Assembly (NCBI GenBank): GCA_948567375.1
Contig: OX419755.1
Location: 12,281,001-12,345,000 of the forward strand
Reading direction: 5' to 3'
Source of the DNA: Lunularia cruciata
Taxonomy: Eukaryota > Streptophyta > Marchantiopsida > Lunulariales > Lunulariaceae
Length of the DNA: 64,000 nt
The notes beneath the pieces were generated by a model that did no database searches, was not told the DNA's origin, and saw nothing but the letters and a program-made list of their open reading frames with translations. Below, in pieces: positions 12,301 to 35,800 of this stretch. Numbering within the stretch: the first letter of the stretch is position 1; each line of letters opens with the position of its first letter. The position numbers and the translations under genes were made by a program.

Positions 12301-13361
12301 GTAAAATGACGATCTTGAGATGTAATGTTGTGTGGTTTTTGACCAGAACTTGAAATTTTAGTCGCCCATGTTTGTCTTGCAAAACGATATGAAATGGCTA
12401 TTTTGAGATCTAATGTTGCGTGCTCAGTGACCATAGAGCTGGGATTCAGTACCGCAAGGTTGCCTTGCTTGCATGTTGGTGTAATAAAATGCCAATTGTG
12501 ATCATGAAGGAAACCTCACTGACTAGTGATTACCAAAGTAGAGGTGTTGGTCTTGTAAAACTAATCAAATAGATTTGAGGTAGATTTGAATCCCCGTACA
12601 GGATGTGAGGCTACTGCCTATTTTGTTTGTAGCGCTCCTATAGTTCAAAGATGTCATGGCGATTGTAATGACATCGGCGTTGCGGAAAGATACCATAGTG
12701 AATGACAACAAAATTGAGGATTATCGTTCCCCACTCTCTCAAGCAGAAGAGATGTCCGAACTTTCAACCAGCCCAGAGGTGGTCCAAACTTTTCTCGAGA
12801 ATACCTTGAGAAATGACAGGAATGGTCTCATCGCCGCTGCCATGTAAGATCCGGAAATACAATGTGCAATTGCACCACGGTTCTCTGAGGCCAAGGGTGG
12901 CCACTTGCACCAGAAGGACGTGGAGGTCGCCTGGATCTACACGAAATATGTAAAATGCTGCCAGTGTCATGTAAAGTGCCTCCCTAAAGTGATCTTTGGT
13001 CACCAAAGTGTTGGCCTGCTCCACCCGGTATGAAACCCCAAGGCAATTGAAAACCAAGTTCAAGTTCACAAGCAAATATCGAGTTCGAATTCGTGGGAAA
13101 TCCCCCGGGGTAACAGGTCAACCATAGGAAAGAGAGCAGACGAATGTTTATCTCAAAATTTTGATGTAAGCCCAAGGCCTAAATCGGATATTTATACAGG
13201 AATGTGAGATGCCTTGATCACATTTAGGATGCGTATCACATGATTCTCAATTAACATGTTGTACAATAACAGGGCGCTAAAATTTCTGGGTAAACTAGCA
13301 GTAAGTATACAAGATAGACCCGACTCGAGGTTCTACTTTGAAACCGAGTACGGTTCTGCAA
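9337..13361. other. Intergenic region between the 313-aa ORF and PRP8
   Basis: It holds the putative promoter of the minus-strand ORF at 8395-9336 and, at its right end, the PRP8 3' UTR. Around 10860-11340 the DNA becomes AT-rich. ORFs of 60-100 codons occur on both strands (for example 11604-12075 on - and 12656-12847 on +), but none shows a known domain. I see no RNA gene. Confidence 0.55.
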
Positions 13362-25593
<12,232 letters not shown>

Positions 25594-26049
25594 TTTGAAC
25601 CAATTCCCCTATCAATTCTGGCAATCTTTCTTACACCACTGCAGATCGATTCGACAACCAAACAATCTCGTGCTTCTCCGTAAAGCTAAACTTCGTAACT
25701 CCAAAAACCCTACTTCTCGACTGCTTGCACTCAGCAGCGTTTACGACAACAGCGTCCCGCAGCAGTCTAAACGAGACCGAACAAAACCCCGCTTAAACCC
25801 GGGCTCGCGTTATGTACCTCGCGACATTGAAATGGCAATCAGCTCCTTGGCATATGATCTTCACCGCCATGGAACTTGCTCACAATCGCCCACGTTACGT
25901 AGCCTTCCTTGTTTATCACTCAACCATACCCTACCGCCTTCTTCGAAGGCCGATGTCCGGTGCCCTGTTCCCGGGAACCATTGACGTCTGTCCGGGGACC
26001 GATGTTCATCGGTTTGCCATCGAACTCGGGACGTCCAGGTCGTTAGAAT
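25594..26049. promoter_or_regulatory. PRP8 5' leader and upstream region
   Basis: This is the single-copy, moderately GC-rich DNA immediately upstream of the PRP8 start codon; composition drops sharply to AT-rich at about 26050. It should hold the 5' UTR and core promoter. I see no convincing TATA box. A plus-strand ORF at 25595-25984 has no known domain and is probably chance. Confidence 0.4.
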
Positions 26050-27322
26050 ATTTACGTGAAATTCTTTAATTAGTTAATTAATTCTTTTAATCTTTTAAAA
26101 AAAATCTTTTAAATGCAGACAAGCAGTGTAACATTTCGATTTAGTGTAGCATGTATAGATCTATGTATTTCGATTTCGTGTAGCATTCTATTTATAAAGT
26201 TCATTCCGCTTACTTGCCGGGACCCATACATCATATTGTAGTGTGGAAACTTTTGCTTACTTCAATATTACAGTGGATATTTTAGTAAAAATCATAAACT
26301 CATAAATATGAAAGACTCATTGTGATAAAGTAGTGTTTAACACTGGTAATTTTAATTATGAAAATTTGTATGAGGTTAATTGTATATAGTTTCAATAGTT
26401 AAGAGGAACAAAATATAACATATGTATAATGATTTATAATGTTTGAGTATAAAATCTAAATTATTTTATTTTATAATTATTGTGCTTATCAAATTTGATT
26501 ACTAAAACTAATTGGAAATATATAAGTCTTATTGGATAATACTTATATGTATTATATAAGCACAATATCGTATTTATTTTCTAAATGCTCTTTGATTTAT
26601 TAACTTAAAAGCTAGTAAGTTATATTATCCATTCAGTTTCACTTGTCTTTTACATATTTGGGAGATTTGTAAGTATTTCAGGAGAAGAATATCATACATC
26701 ATTTTTTTTGTAGACAATCATTTGGATTTTCTTCTATTATAAGTTTTTATCTATTTGTTTATTTATTAAATTGTATGTATATAATAAAAAAATAGTATTA
26801 AATCTTCTATGTCCGCATAATTATAAATAAATTGCCTTTATCTTGACCTCCCATGTACACATTAGATGTGAACTCTATCATGTTCACATCTCAACATTTT
26901 TTAAATATGTACTTTCTCTATTGTAACTTTTATAACTATTTGTGTCTAAAGGTTAAATAAAATGCTCATGTGAGATTCCTTCTACGTTTGTACTATTATA
27001 TTTGAATTTTATAATATAAATAGTTTTTATATGTTAATATAATATAGTCATCCTTTTCTCTTAAAAATTACCTTTTGCATTGGAGTGAACATGTAAATAA
27101 GCATGGAATTTTAATCCTTTTTATAATATACTAAATAGCATGAATTTATATTTCATCAATATAATCAAATTTTCTAGACTATAAAATCTTTTTTAACTAT
27201 AATAATTGACAATCTTGATTATTACAATCAAATAAATTTTTATCTATCTATAATCAAAAATGAATTCTTCACATTTTCATGTGTATTTTTTGTATTATTT
27301 ATAAATCTGATAATTTCTAGAT

Positions 27323-27326
<4 letters not shown>

Positions 27327-27406
<80 letters not shown>
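27327..27406. repeat. Compound microsatellite (AT)26(CT)14
   Basis: An uninterrupted run of 26 AT units (27327-27378) passes directly into 14 CT units (27379-27406). Such length and purity suggest a polymorphic, recently expanding locus. Confidence 0.95.
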
Positions 27407-27412
<6 letters not shown>

Positions 27413-29003
27413 CATAATATCCAAAATTGATAAATATAGTTTTATATGTAGATTCTATGATTTATTTATTTACATGTAGACTGATAATAAATAGCTAACA
27501 ATTTTAGTACTTTATATTAGGAAGCATCTGAGTTTTGAAATTGGATCAACATTTAAAAAAATTCAGATTAGAGTATCCTTATCTTCGTTGATTAAGGCTA
27601 ATGTGTTCTTAGAGATAGTATTTATTATCTTCCTAAAGTGAGTCGGAGTTCTAAATAAATTACAATTGTATTGAAACTTATCAGTTATATAAGCCAGGTA
27701 TTGAGTAAGCTCTTCTAAGTTCAAGTAAGTTAGGTAAGAAGTTACACTTTCTTATGCTAAAATGTCCATTTAATATAATACTAATACACAAAGTTGTTTT
27801 TATAACAATAATAAGCTCCTCTTTATCTTTTGTCGGATTTATTTGGTAAAGGTCATTGGTAAATGAAAGATACGAAGTTATAGATTTGCCAAAATCTTTT
27901 ATTTATTTATTTATTTGGATAGAAACTTTTTACTCTATGTTAAATCCTAAAACTACAAACCATACATGCTACTTAATCTCATCATTGAAACATTAACTAA
28001 CTAGAGTCCTTTGTGTAGGAGAAGGCTTCAATAAAATTATAAGATAGAGACTTTGCAAGAGGGAGTTCGATGGGAGAAGCTATTGATGAATGAGCACGAT
28101 GGAAGTGTACTCAAAGAGTCTCAAGATAGTCCTTCCATGCAAGAGAAGGTTACAATTGTACTGTATGATATGGACTTTGCATGAGAAGTTGTTATTGCAA
28201 TTGTTGATGAATAAGCATAGACGTAGTGTATGATAGGAGTCTCAATCTCAATAGAAGAAGCAAATGTGAATTAATAAGGGAGGTGATTTTTCTACAAAGT
28301 GTTTTTGTGTCAAAAATTCAAACTTGGTTCTTCAATTTATAGTTCTATATACTTCTGATTTAGTAATCTCCTCTATATATCTTTCATTTGTTGGATGTGC
28401 ATATATCATCTTGATAGATTGACAAAATTTGCTCTTAGTGCAATATTAATGATGGTGGATATTGAAACATCATCCTTGGATGGCTAATGGTTAGCTCTCA
28501 AGAAAGAAAGCTGTTGAAATTATCTATATGGATAATCAATAATCATGAATGCATGTATACGTTCGCTTCTACTTTCTAACTACCTTGATCTTTATTTACT
28601 TGTTAAGCTCCATTATTTGCTATTTCTCATTGTCCTAAAATATATTTTTTGCAAGTGGAAGAAATTTTAGAGTATTGTGAGTAAATTTTATAATTTATAA
28701 CTATAGTGTAGTAAATAATATAGGATGCTTTTGAAAATTATCTATTATAGCATTGTACATTAGAATAAGTAGATTGGTAGCTTGAAAATTAGCCTGAGTA
28801 GTCTTGATACTTCTGAAATAATATTTATTTTCTGGTTTTATGTATTTTGTTTTAATTTATTGTATGATTGTAATACTCTAAGGACAAGAGAACTCTCCAC
28901 AAGATACAAGAGAGAAAACACAAGTTTCACACTGAATACTTCAATGCACCAAAGGAGCACCTTCTCTTTATTATATAGCAAAGAGGATCCCCTTAAAAGA
29001 AGT

Positions 29004-29093
29004 TCCATCCTTGGATCAGATACATGGATTGGTGACATGTAAATGAGCTCCATCCTTGGATTAGTTGTTTGGATGGGTGACATATTAATCCTT
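29004..29093. repeat. 45-bp tandem duplication
   Basis: TCCATCCTTGGAT starts units at 29004 and 29049, each followed by a diverged GGAT.GGTGACAT segment. Two copies, imperfect. Confidence 0.6.
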
Positions 29094-29493
29094 GTCCTAT
29101 CTAGTTTGTCAAATGGATTTGACGAAAGGGAATATTTAGGGAATCTTCCTATAAGGAGCCCATAATCAAATGGGTGAGGTACCATTGGAAAGCTCTTGAT
29201 GAGATGGATCATAAGAGGAGAAGGTAAGCCTTTTACCATTGAGAGGAGGGAATCTTTTCATTTTTTAGACCTAATTCATCCGTTTAGGTCTATGAAATTG
29301 TCTCTAAAGTTTTTATGTTATTTTTGGCTTCTAATTTACTAGTAGAAGTACTCTTTTGGTGACACCTTTGTTTGATCTTCCTATCCTATTGTAAAAAACA
29401 TCCTTCTAGATGTTACCAAGCCAATTCTCACCTCCAAATAATATGCCTAGCTACTTGTATTACAATGATTGAAGTAGAATTTGGTATCATTAT

Positions 29494-30045
29494 TGTCATG
29501 CATATATACATTGCTACACAACATACATCACCGTCAACATCATACACTATGGAAGCACAACTCACATATAAAATCATACATAGACTCTAAAGTGCCATAA
29601 TAATCAGATTGTTTATAACTCTCAAATACACTCAACTTAGATCAATACTTGATCTATCAGTCTATAAACTACCAACAATTGGGCATTGATTATAGTCAAG
29701 CCACACCCACTCTAGCTAAGAGAATTCAAATGATGCTTGCCGGTCTCTATCCACCATAGCCAGGAACTTGAAGGCTCAACATCAAAGAAGTGAGCTCTTT
29801 GGAGCTACACTTCAAAAATATACCCTTGGACTCGAGCTAGGTCTGAAACCGTAATAGTCCCACTGACGGCACACTTGATGGTGCAAATGGTGCAAAGTGA
29901 TGGTGGGCCCCACCGTGAAGTTAGTACCATGAACACAAAATCTGACTGTTGGAAAGTAGTCTATAAGAAACTACTGAAACTCACTACTATCACTGCAATT
30001 CCAATCTCCAAGCAATCTAGATGCAACACTACAAATAGCATGATA
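29494..30045 (-). repeat. Family B 3' LTR (outer copy)
   Basis: About 552 bp. On the minus strand it begins TATCATGC (ancestral TGTC) and ends ATGCATGACA, matching the LTRs at 50512-51064 and 63159-63713. The last ~105 bp (low-coordinate end) is the terminal segment E that also occurs just upstream of the LTR. Confidence 0.85.
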
Positions 30046-30138
30046 GTTGTTGCGTGTATATACATTGCTGTCAATATCATATACTATAGAAGCACAGCTC
30101 ACACATAAGTCATATATAGACTCTAAAGTGCCATAATT
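30046..30138 (-). repeat. E1: extra copy of the LTR terminal segment
   Basis: A second copy of the ~105-bp terminal LTR segment lies between the internal region and the LTR. This copy has a ~16-bp deletion relative to the others (ACATTGCTGTC instead of ACATTGCTACACAACATACATCGCTGTC). Confidence 0.7.
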
Positions 30139-30344
30139 GCCCTGCTAGCTGGCGGTTAGGTCCCTCTAACTCCAAATAGCCATCTACTCCAAGTATATGG
30201 TATACCCTATGATGGGCAAAGATCAAAAGGTAGTCACCTATGCTATGGAGCCCCATTGTTGATCACATGTCTACAATCTATACCATATAAAGAATGAACT
30301 AGCTATAGGTCAAATACATCTATGACATAACCACTGTCCTTGAG

Positions 30345-30588
30345 GAACCACCATGAGGGGAGGAGTCATACATGCCATATGCCATCCTCTCGAACAACTA
30401 TCACACACAAACATAGTAGCAATTCTAATTACCACATGACATACACCTCAAGCCTGCACGTACAAGTGCCAAGCTTGGGTCCATAGTACCATCAATGTTT
30501 GGGAGGTGGCATGGTGCACAATTGCATACATGATCCTTCCAAATAACACCATCATGTCCTTCTAACACAAGGACTCTAGATGGCAAAA
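30345..30588 (-). pseudogene. Integrase tail and PHD-finger remnant (family B)
   Basis: The frame encodes LPSRVLVLEGHDGVIWKDH, the NCAPCHLPNIDGTMDPSLA stretch and LRCMSCGN, then a stop. The downstream DNA still resembles the PHD-finger coding region at 50094-50234 but carries a small deletion, so only the first Cys pair of the finger remains in this frame. It shows the PHD extension is a family trait and not peculiar to one copy. Confidence 0.75.
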
Positions 30589-31011
30589 TGTAAAAGACCA
30601 AGATCAAGGAGAGAAATAGGAGAATGGAAACTCACATTGGGACACTTGAATGAGGGAAAACTCCAAATGCCTAGCATGAGCTTTGGCTTTGGTATTTATA
30701 GATAACATACAAAGTCCTTGAGAAGCTTCTCAAGAAGCTTCCCCAAGCTACTTTCTTAGAGTGCAAGCCAAGTTAACTAGGAAGCTTCTCAAGAAACTTC
30801 CTTCTAGAAGTTGCCTACTTGGCATGCAAACTAAGCTAGTTAGAAGTTTCTAGAAGTTTCTAGAAGCTTCTTTCTAGAAGCCATCTACTTGGTGTGCAAG
30901 TTAGCTTCCTAAGAAACTTCCTAGATGCTTTTAGAATATTCTAGGTTAATTTAGCTTATTCTCTACTTTGTTAGCCTTACTAACTACGTCGCTAAATTCC
31001 ATATTGTTACA
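30589..31011 (-). repeat. Family A 3' LTR of unit A0
   Basis: 423 bp, TGTAACAATATGG ... TTTTACA on the minus strand. It is visibly more diverged from the other family A LTRs than they are from each other (many AAGCTTC changed to AAGTTTC or AAACTTC), so A0 is the older insertion. Confidence 0.9.
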
Positions 31012-31214
31012 TATTTTCCTACCACTAGTTGGTGATATCCTTGTTGCCATTGAAGCTTCAAACTCCTAGATGGCCGTATGTGCATTTTGGAGGTGAGAAA
31101 GAGGTTTTCATGTGGCATCATGAAGGGGATACCCTTTCCAAAGGACCTTGTACTCCATATGTTGTTGGTGTCTTCATTGGATGTGGCAACGCACAAGGAT
31201 ACGATAAGCTTTGT
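31012..31214 (-). pseudogene. Family A chromodomain region of unit A0, cut off by insertion
   Basis: The 3' end of the A0 coding region, carrying the chromodomain segment, lies between its 3' LTR and the nested A1 element. It continues at 36864 beyond A1: the interrupted sequence reads GATAAGCTTTGT then ACTCCTCATGATC across the insertion. Frame is broken. Confidence 0.8.
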
Positions 31215-31283
31215 TGTAACAATATGGAGTTTAGTGACGAAGTTAGTCGGGCTTACGAAGTAGAGAATAAGCCAAAATAGCCT

Positions 31284-31298
31284 AGAATATTCTAGAAG
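31284..31298 (+). promoter_or_regulatory. Heat-shock-element-like array 1 in A1 5' LTR
   Basis: AGAATATTCTAGAAG contains GAA-TA-TTC-TA-GAA, a perfect three-unit match to the heat-shock factor consensus nGAAnnTTCnnGAAn. It lies about 230 bp upstream of the TATA box and is kept in the 3' LTR (36511-36523), the shared LTR (51334-51346) and the A3 LTR (56559-56571). Confidence 0.65.
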
Positions 31299-31366
31299 CA
31301 TCTAAGAAGCTTCTTAAGAAGCTTCCCAACTAGTTAACTTGCGCCCTAAGCAGGTAGCTTCTAGAA

Positions 31367-31386
31367 GGAAGCTTCTAGAAGCTTCT
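31367..31386 (+). promoter_or_regulatory. Heat-shock-element-like array 2 in A1 5' LTR
   Basis: GAA-GC-TTC-TA-GAA-GC-TTC (31368-31385) is a perfect four-unit array of alternating GAA and TTC with 2-nt spacers, the optimal form for trimeric heat-shock factor. Its twin in the 3' LTR is at 36594-36611. Further GAAgcTTC pairs with 4-nt spacing occur at about 31428-31510. Confidence 0.68.
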
Positions 31387-31525
31387 AACTAGCTTAGCTT
31401 GCACGCCAAGTAGGCGGCTTCTAGAAGGAAGCTTCTTGAGAAGCTTCCTAGTTAACTTGGCTTGCACTCCAAGAAAGCGGTTCAAGGAAGCTTCTTGAGA
31501 AGCTTCAAAGGTCTTGTATGCTACC

Positions 31526-31533
31526 TATAAATA
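31526..31533 (+). promoter_or_regulatory. TATA box of A1 5' LTR
   Basis: TATAAATA, about 110 bp before the LTR end. It is conserved in the other family A LTRs and probably sets the U3/R boundary some 30 bp further on. Confidence 0.65.
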
Positions 31534-31638
31534 CCAAGGCCGAAGCTCATGCTAGGCATTCGGAGTTTTCCCTCATTCAAGTGTCCCAATGTGAGTTTCC
31601 ATTCTCCTATTTATCTCCTCGGCTTCGGTCTTTTACAT

Positions 31639-31650
31639 TGGTATCAAAGC
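31639..31650 (+). other. Primer-binding site of A1
   Basis: TGGTATCAAAGC directly follows the LTR. It matches the initiator tRNA-Met site TGGTATCAGAGC of plant LTR elements with one G-to-A change; unit A3 keeps the perfect form (56206-56217, minus strand). Confidence 0.85.
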
Positions 31651-31908
31651 AGGAATGGGATGGATGGAATTTATGGACCACCAAATCCACTTCCGCCAAA
31701 CCATTGGGACTTTCATGTGCAGATATTACCAAAGCATCGTTTCACACAATTCATCACCTCACGCTTTGGGCATGACTTTCTACATATGATCACCGTGTCA
31801 GAGGAACCCTTGATACTTCCAGTTGTAACTTATGGAGAACGGTGGACGTGTTGTATCTATGTGTTAATCAACTAGATAAATTGAGAGTAGTGGAATAGAG
31901 TTGTAGCG

Positions 31909-32833
31909 ATGGCGGCAATACCGGATGTTATCCTTGCAATGCAACAACAAATCGAGCATCTTACTCGATTGTTGGATGAACAAGACCAGCAACGACGAGA
32001 ACAGATAGACAGAGCGCCAGTTCGAGATGGAGAAGATCGCATTTGATTTCCAAAACCCAAGGTGTTTGAAGGCAAGAATCTTCCAGGTATAGTGGAGAAT
32101 TTTTTGTTTGACTGTGAACGTTACTTTGAAGCCACCAATCTTCAAGATGAGCGAAAACAAATTCTCTTGGCTTCTAGCCAGTTGGATGGCGTGGCAAAAC
32201 TTTGGTGGCAATTCCGAGTAGAAAGAGCTGAACGACACATTGTTACACCGATTTTGACATGGGCAGAATTCAAGGATGCAATACTTGGTCGATTTCAGAC
32301 TATAAATGCCACCTGAGCTGCACGAGATAAATTGGCGGAGTTGAGGCAGATTGGCTCAGTGAGAAACTACATCACACAAGTTTAGAATATCATCATGCAA
32401 ATTCCAGATATCCAAGAAGGTGAAGTTCTGGATCAATTTGTGTGAGGATTGAAGTCACGGCCAGATTGGAGGTGACCATGCGAGAGTCACAAAACGTAGA
32501 AGAAGCCATGCAATTGGCTGAGCATTTTGATTCCTTAGTTGCAACAACTTGGTCTCGACCTTGACCTACCCAAAACCTACCCGTACCACGAGTGGAAGAA
32601 CCGGTACCAATGGAGATTGATGCTATCCAGCAAAGACCACTTGGCACAGTAGATAAAGAATAATTACGACAAAATGGAGGTTGTTTTTATTGTCACCAGT
32701 TGGGGCATCGCATTGCTAAATGTCCACTCAAGAATGGACAACCTCGACAAGTTGCCCAAGTAGAGGTTGTGGAGCGGAATGATCCGGGAAACGAGGAATC
32801 CCAGTAGGAGATTTCGAGCCGCCTACTGGGAGC
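31909..32833 (+). pseudogene. Family A gag (A1)
   Basis: Gag forms the capsid that packages element RNA. From ATG at 31909 the frame encodes a coiled N-terminus, then the retrotransposon capsid segment (FDCERYFEATNL, LWWQFRVERA, WAEFKDAILGRF) and a CX2CX4HX4C zinc knuckle near 32683-32725 (CFYCHQLGHRIAKC). It is broken by stops at 32044, 32314, 32383 and 32443 and by a one-base deletion near 32460, after which the frame switches to that of pol. Unit A3 shares the TGA at the position of 32044 whereas A0 keeps a sense codon there. Confidence 0.85.
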
Positions 32834-35800
32834 TTGATTAGTTCCAATGGGATTGAAGGCTCGACCTATGCAAGTTTGCTTCACTTGCAAGGTATGATAT
32901 CTAATCGGGGTTGTAGAATTTTGGTTGATTCTGGAAGTTCAGAGAATTGCATGTCTATGCAAGTAGCAAAGGAATTGGGTATTCCTATCAAGCCAGTGAT
33001 TGGAAGTAGTTTGATGATGGCGGATGGTAGAAAGGGTTTTGCATTCCGCACCTTGCATCCCGTTACCTTCAAGATTGGGAAGGAGTATTTGGAGTGTATG
33101 AGGTTTGTAGTGGCACCTCTACACTATGATATCATTCTAGGTCTACCTTGGCTTGAATGTCATAAGGTTCAATTTGATTGGACCCGACACCAAATTCAAG
33201 TACAACACCAAGGTAGGAATTTCCGATTAGGTTGTCTGGCACCTCTGAGTAAGACACCTAAGAATAGTCAGTCCCAAGATGGGAAGTTTGTCGAGAAGGT
33301 AGCCATAGAGCGAATCTGGAAGGGAGATGAGTCCCAAGATGGGAAGTTTGCCAGGAAGGCAACCATGGAGCAAGCTTGGAAGAGAGATGAGTCCCTAGAA
33401 GGGAAGTTTGTGAATGAAGCAGCCATAGAGCAAGCTTTGGAGGACGATAAGTCTGTATTCGCGATGTGGATCAAGCCGATTGCACAAGAACAATCTGAGG
33501 AGGGCCAAGTGCCGCATCAAGCAATGGTTGATCGGATAGTTCAGGAGTTTGCAGATGTGTTTCCGAATGATCTGCCAAAGGGATTACCCTTTGATCGAGG
33601 TATGCCCTTCAAGATCGAGTTATTGCCAAGGAGTACTCCAGTGAGTAGACCAATCTATCGGCTCTCACCAAAGGAGTTGGAGGAGTTGCGAACAACACTT
33701 ATAGAGTTGTTGGAGAAGGATTTCATATGACATAGTACCTCTTCGTGGGGAGCACCGGTACTATTTGTTCCAAAGAAGGATGGAGGACTTCGTTTTTGTA
33801 TTGATTACCGTGGGCTCAATAAGCAAACCGTGAAGAATGCATATCCCTTGCCTCGGATCGATGACCTGCTTGATCAACTAAGTGGAGCACGCTACTTTTC
33901 CAAGCTGGGTCTTCGTAGCAGCTATTGGCAAATTCCTATTGAAGGAGAGGACGTGCAAAAGACTGCTTTTCGCACAAGGTATGGACATTTTGAGTGGAGA
34001 GTTCTACCTTTTTGACTCACTAATGCTCTAGCAGTCTTCATGGATCAGATGCATCGAGTGTTGGAGGGACTATTAGATTGGTCCATGGTGGTGTTCTTAG
34101 ATGATATCTTAATCTATAGCAGGACAGAGGCAGAACATGTGAATCATGTGCAAGAAGTCCTAAGACGACTACGACAGTGGAAATTTTACTACAAGAAGTC
34201 AAAGTGTGCTTTTTGGCAGAAGGAGGTTACCTTCTTGGGTCATAAGATCTCATCAGAGGGGATCAAGATGGAAGAAGAGAAGATCAAGGCCATTACTGAT
34301 TGGCCTACCCCGAAGGATGCTACAGAAGTACGAGCATTCAATGGACTGGCCAGTTTTTACCGACGGTTCATCCACTATTATGCTCACGTGGCTGCACCAT
34401 TGACTGACCTCTTGGGAAAGAACTTGAGCTTCCAGTGGACCACCAAGTATGAAGAAGCATTCCAGAAGTTAAAGCATATGGTGTCTTCAAGACCTATTCT
34501 TCAACCATATGATCCTCAACTACCTTGTGTGGTTGATTTTGATGCTTCTAACTTTGCAATTGGAGCTGTGTTGCAACAAGAATTTCCAGATGGACTACAT
34601 CCGATTGCCTTTGTGTCTCGCCGACTAAATACAGTGGAAAGAAATTACTCTGCTCGAGATCGGGAACAACTTGCAATGGTATATGCCACCAAGGTATGGA
34701 GGCATTATCTCTTGGGGAAACAAGTGATCATGCGAACTGATCACAAGCCATTGTTGCAGACCTTACACTTGGAGCACATGAAGAGCCGGCATCATCGATG
34801 GGAAGAGCAACTCTAATTGTTTGACATCAAACTTGAGTACAAACCAGGTCGGTTCCATGTCATTCCCGATGCTCTATCACGACGGCCTGATTTGAAGGAT
34901 CTTCCTTTCATCACGACGGCAATTACAACGGTGTCCATTGACCCTAAGGTCCACAATGAGTTTCAATCAGCTCTACGACAAGATCCCTTCTTCCAAATGG
35001 TACACGGTCGTCTGACAGCATGCGACAAGGAGTACAACACCTTCTCCTTCAAGGAAGGCCTTTTATTCCATGCAGACCAGATCTATGTTCCAGCCAAAGG
35101 TGATCTTCGACTTGTGCGCCTTCAAGAAGCCCATGATTTACCAATAGCTAGTCACATGGGAGTGGACAAGACCTTGGGCACCCTCCAACGCCAATGGTGG
35201 TGGCCCAACATGACACGAGATGTTCGAGACTTTGTCCAATCATGTGAGAGTTGCCAACGGAACAAGGCCAGCAACCAGAAGCCGAGTGGACTCCTTCAAC
35301 CACTTGCCATTCCATCCGCTTGTTGGGAGCATGTGAGCTTGGATCTCATCACATCCTTGCCAAAGACAAAACAAGGACACACCGCCATCGTGGTGTTTGT
35401 GGATAAGCTTAGTAAGCAAATCCACTTAGCACCAACCTGTGATACCGTGGATGCTCCAACCTTAGCATAAATCTACTTCGACAATGTCTTCAAGCATCAT
35501 GGCATGCCACGCGTACTCATCTCCGACCGTGATCTTCACTTTACCGGGAAGTTTTGGCAAGCACTCTTTCAGATACTCGGCACCAAGCTTGCTTTGTCCA
35601 CGGCCTATCATCCTCAAACTGATGGACAAACTAAACGCGCCAATCGTACATTGGAGGATATGTTGCGGGCCTTTGTCAATGTCTACCATACCAACTGGGA
35701 TGAATGTCTTGCAGTTGCAGAATTTGCCTACAACAATTCCAAACAGGCAAGCACTGGATTTTCTCCCTTCTTTCTCAATTTTGGCCAAGATCCGCTTGTT

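Larger units (their letters stand above)
26050..29493. other. AT-rich gene-free region
   Basis: Base composition is strikingly A+T-rich from about 26050 to 28900, with many poly-T and TTTA runs such as the ATTT repeats near 27901-27915. ORFs are short and of biased composition. A 45-bp two-copy tandem repeat lies at 29004-29093. I recognise no protein, RNA gene or LTR in it; it may be eroded transposon DNA. Confidence 0.6.
29494..30588 (-). mobile_element. Family B Gypsy element, 3' portion (outer, older copy)
   Basis: Read on the minus strand this is the 3' end of a family B element: the integrase tail with the NCAPCH segment and PHD region (30345-30588), a short 3' non-coding part, the E1 repeat and the 3' LTR. 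It stops at 30588 where a family A LTR begins. The matching 5' portion on the same strand resumes at 56642, so this fragment and 56642-63713 are probably one element split by family A insertions. Its LTR shares with the LTR at 63159-63713 a GTGCAAATGGTGCAAAGTGA block that the copy at 41533-51064 lacks, which supports that pairing. Confidence 0.85.
31215..31637 (+). repeat. 5' LTR of A1
   Basis: TGTAACAATATGG ... GGTCTTTTACA, 423 bp. It holds clustered GAAGCTTC palindromes in its U3 part and a TATAAATA at 31526-31533. Confidence 0.95.

Noticed and set aside
12656-12847. 62-codon ORF with a protein-like N-terminus (RKDTIVNDNKIEDYRSPLSQ)
   Set aside because: Too short, no known relative, and the opposite strand is also open over 103 codons; coding status cannot be decided.
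25595-25984. 129-codon plus-strand ORF upstream of PRP8
   Set aside because: No domain, alternative frames also open; probably PRP8 leader and promoter DNA.
26050-28900. AT-rich block as an organelle DNA insertion
   Set aside because: No plastid or mitochondrial gene, tRNA or rRNA was recognisable.
31270-31510. AAGCTT-rich palindromes as a CRISPR-like or satellite array
   Set aside because: The repeats are LTR-internal, irregularly spaced and repeated in every family A LTR; heat-shock-element arrays explain them better.
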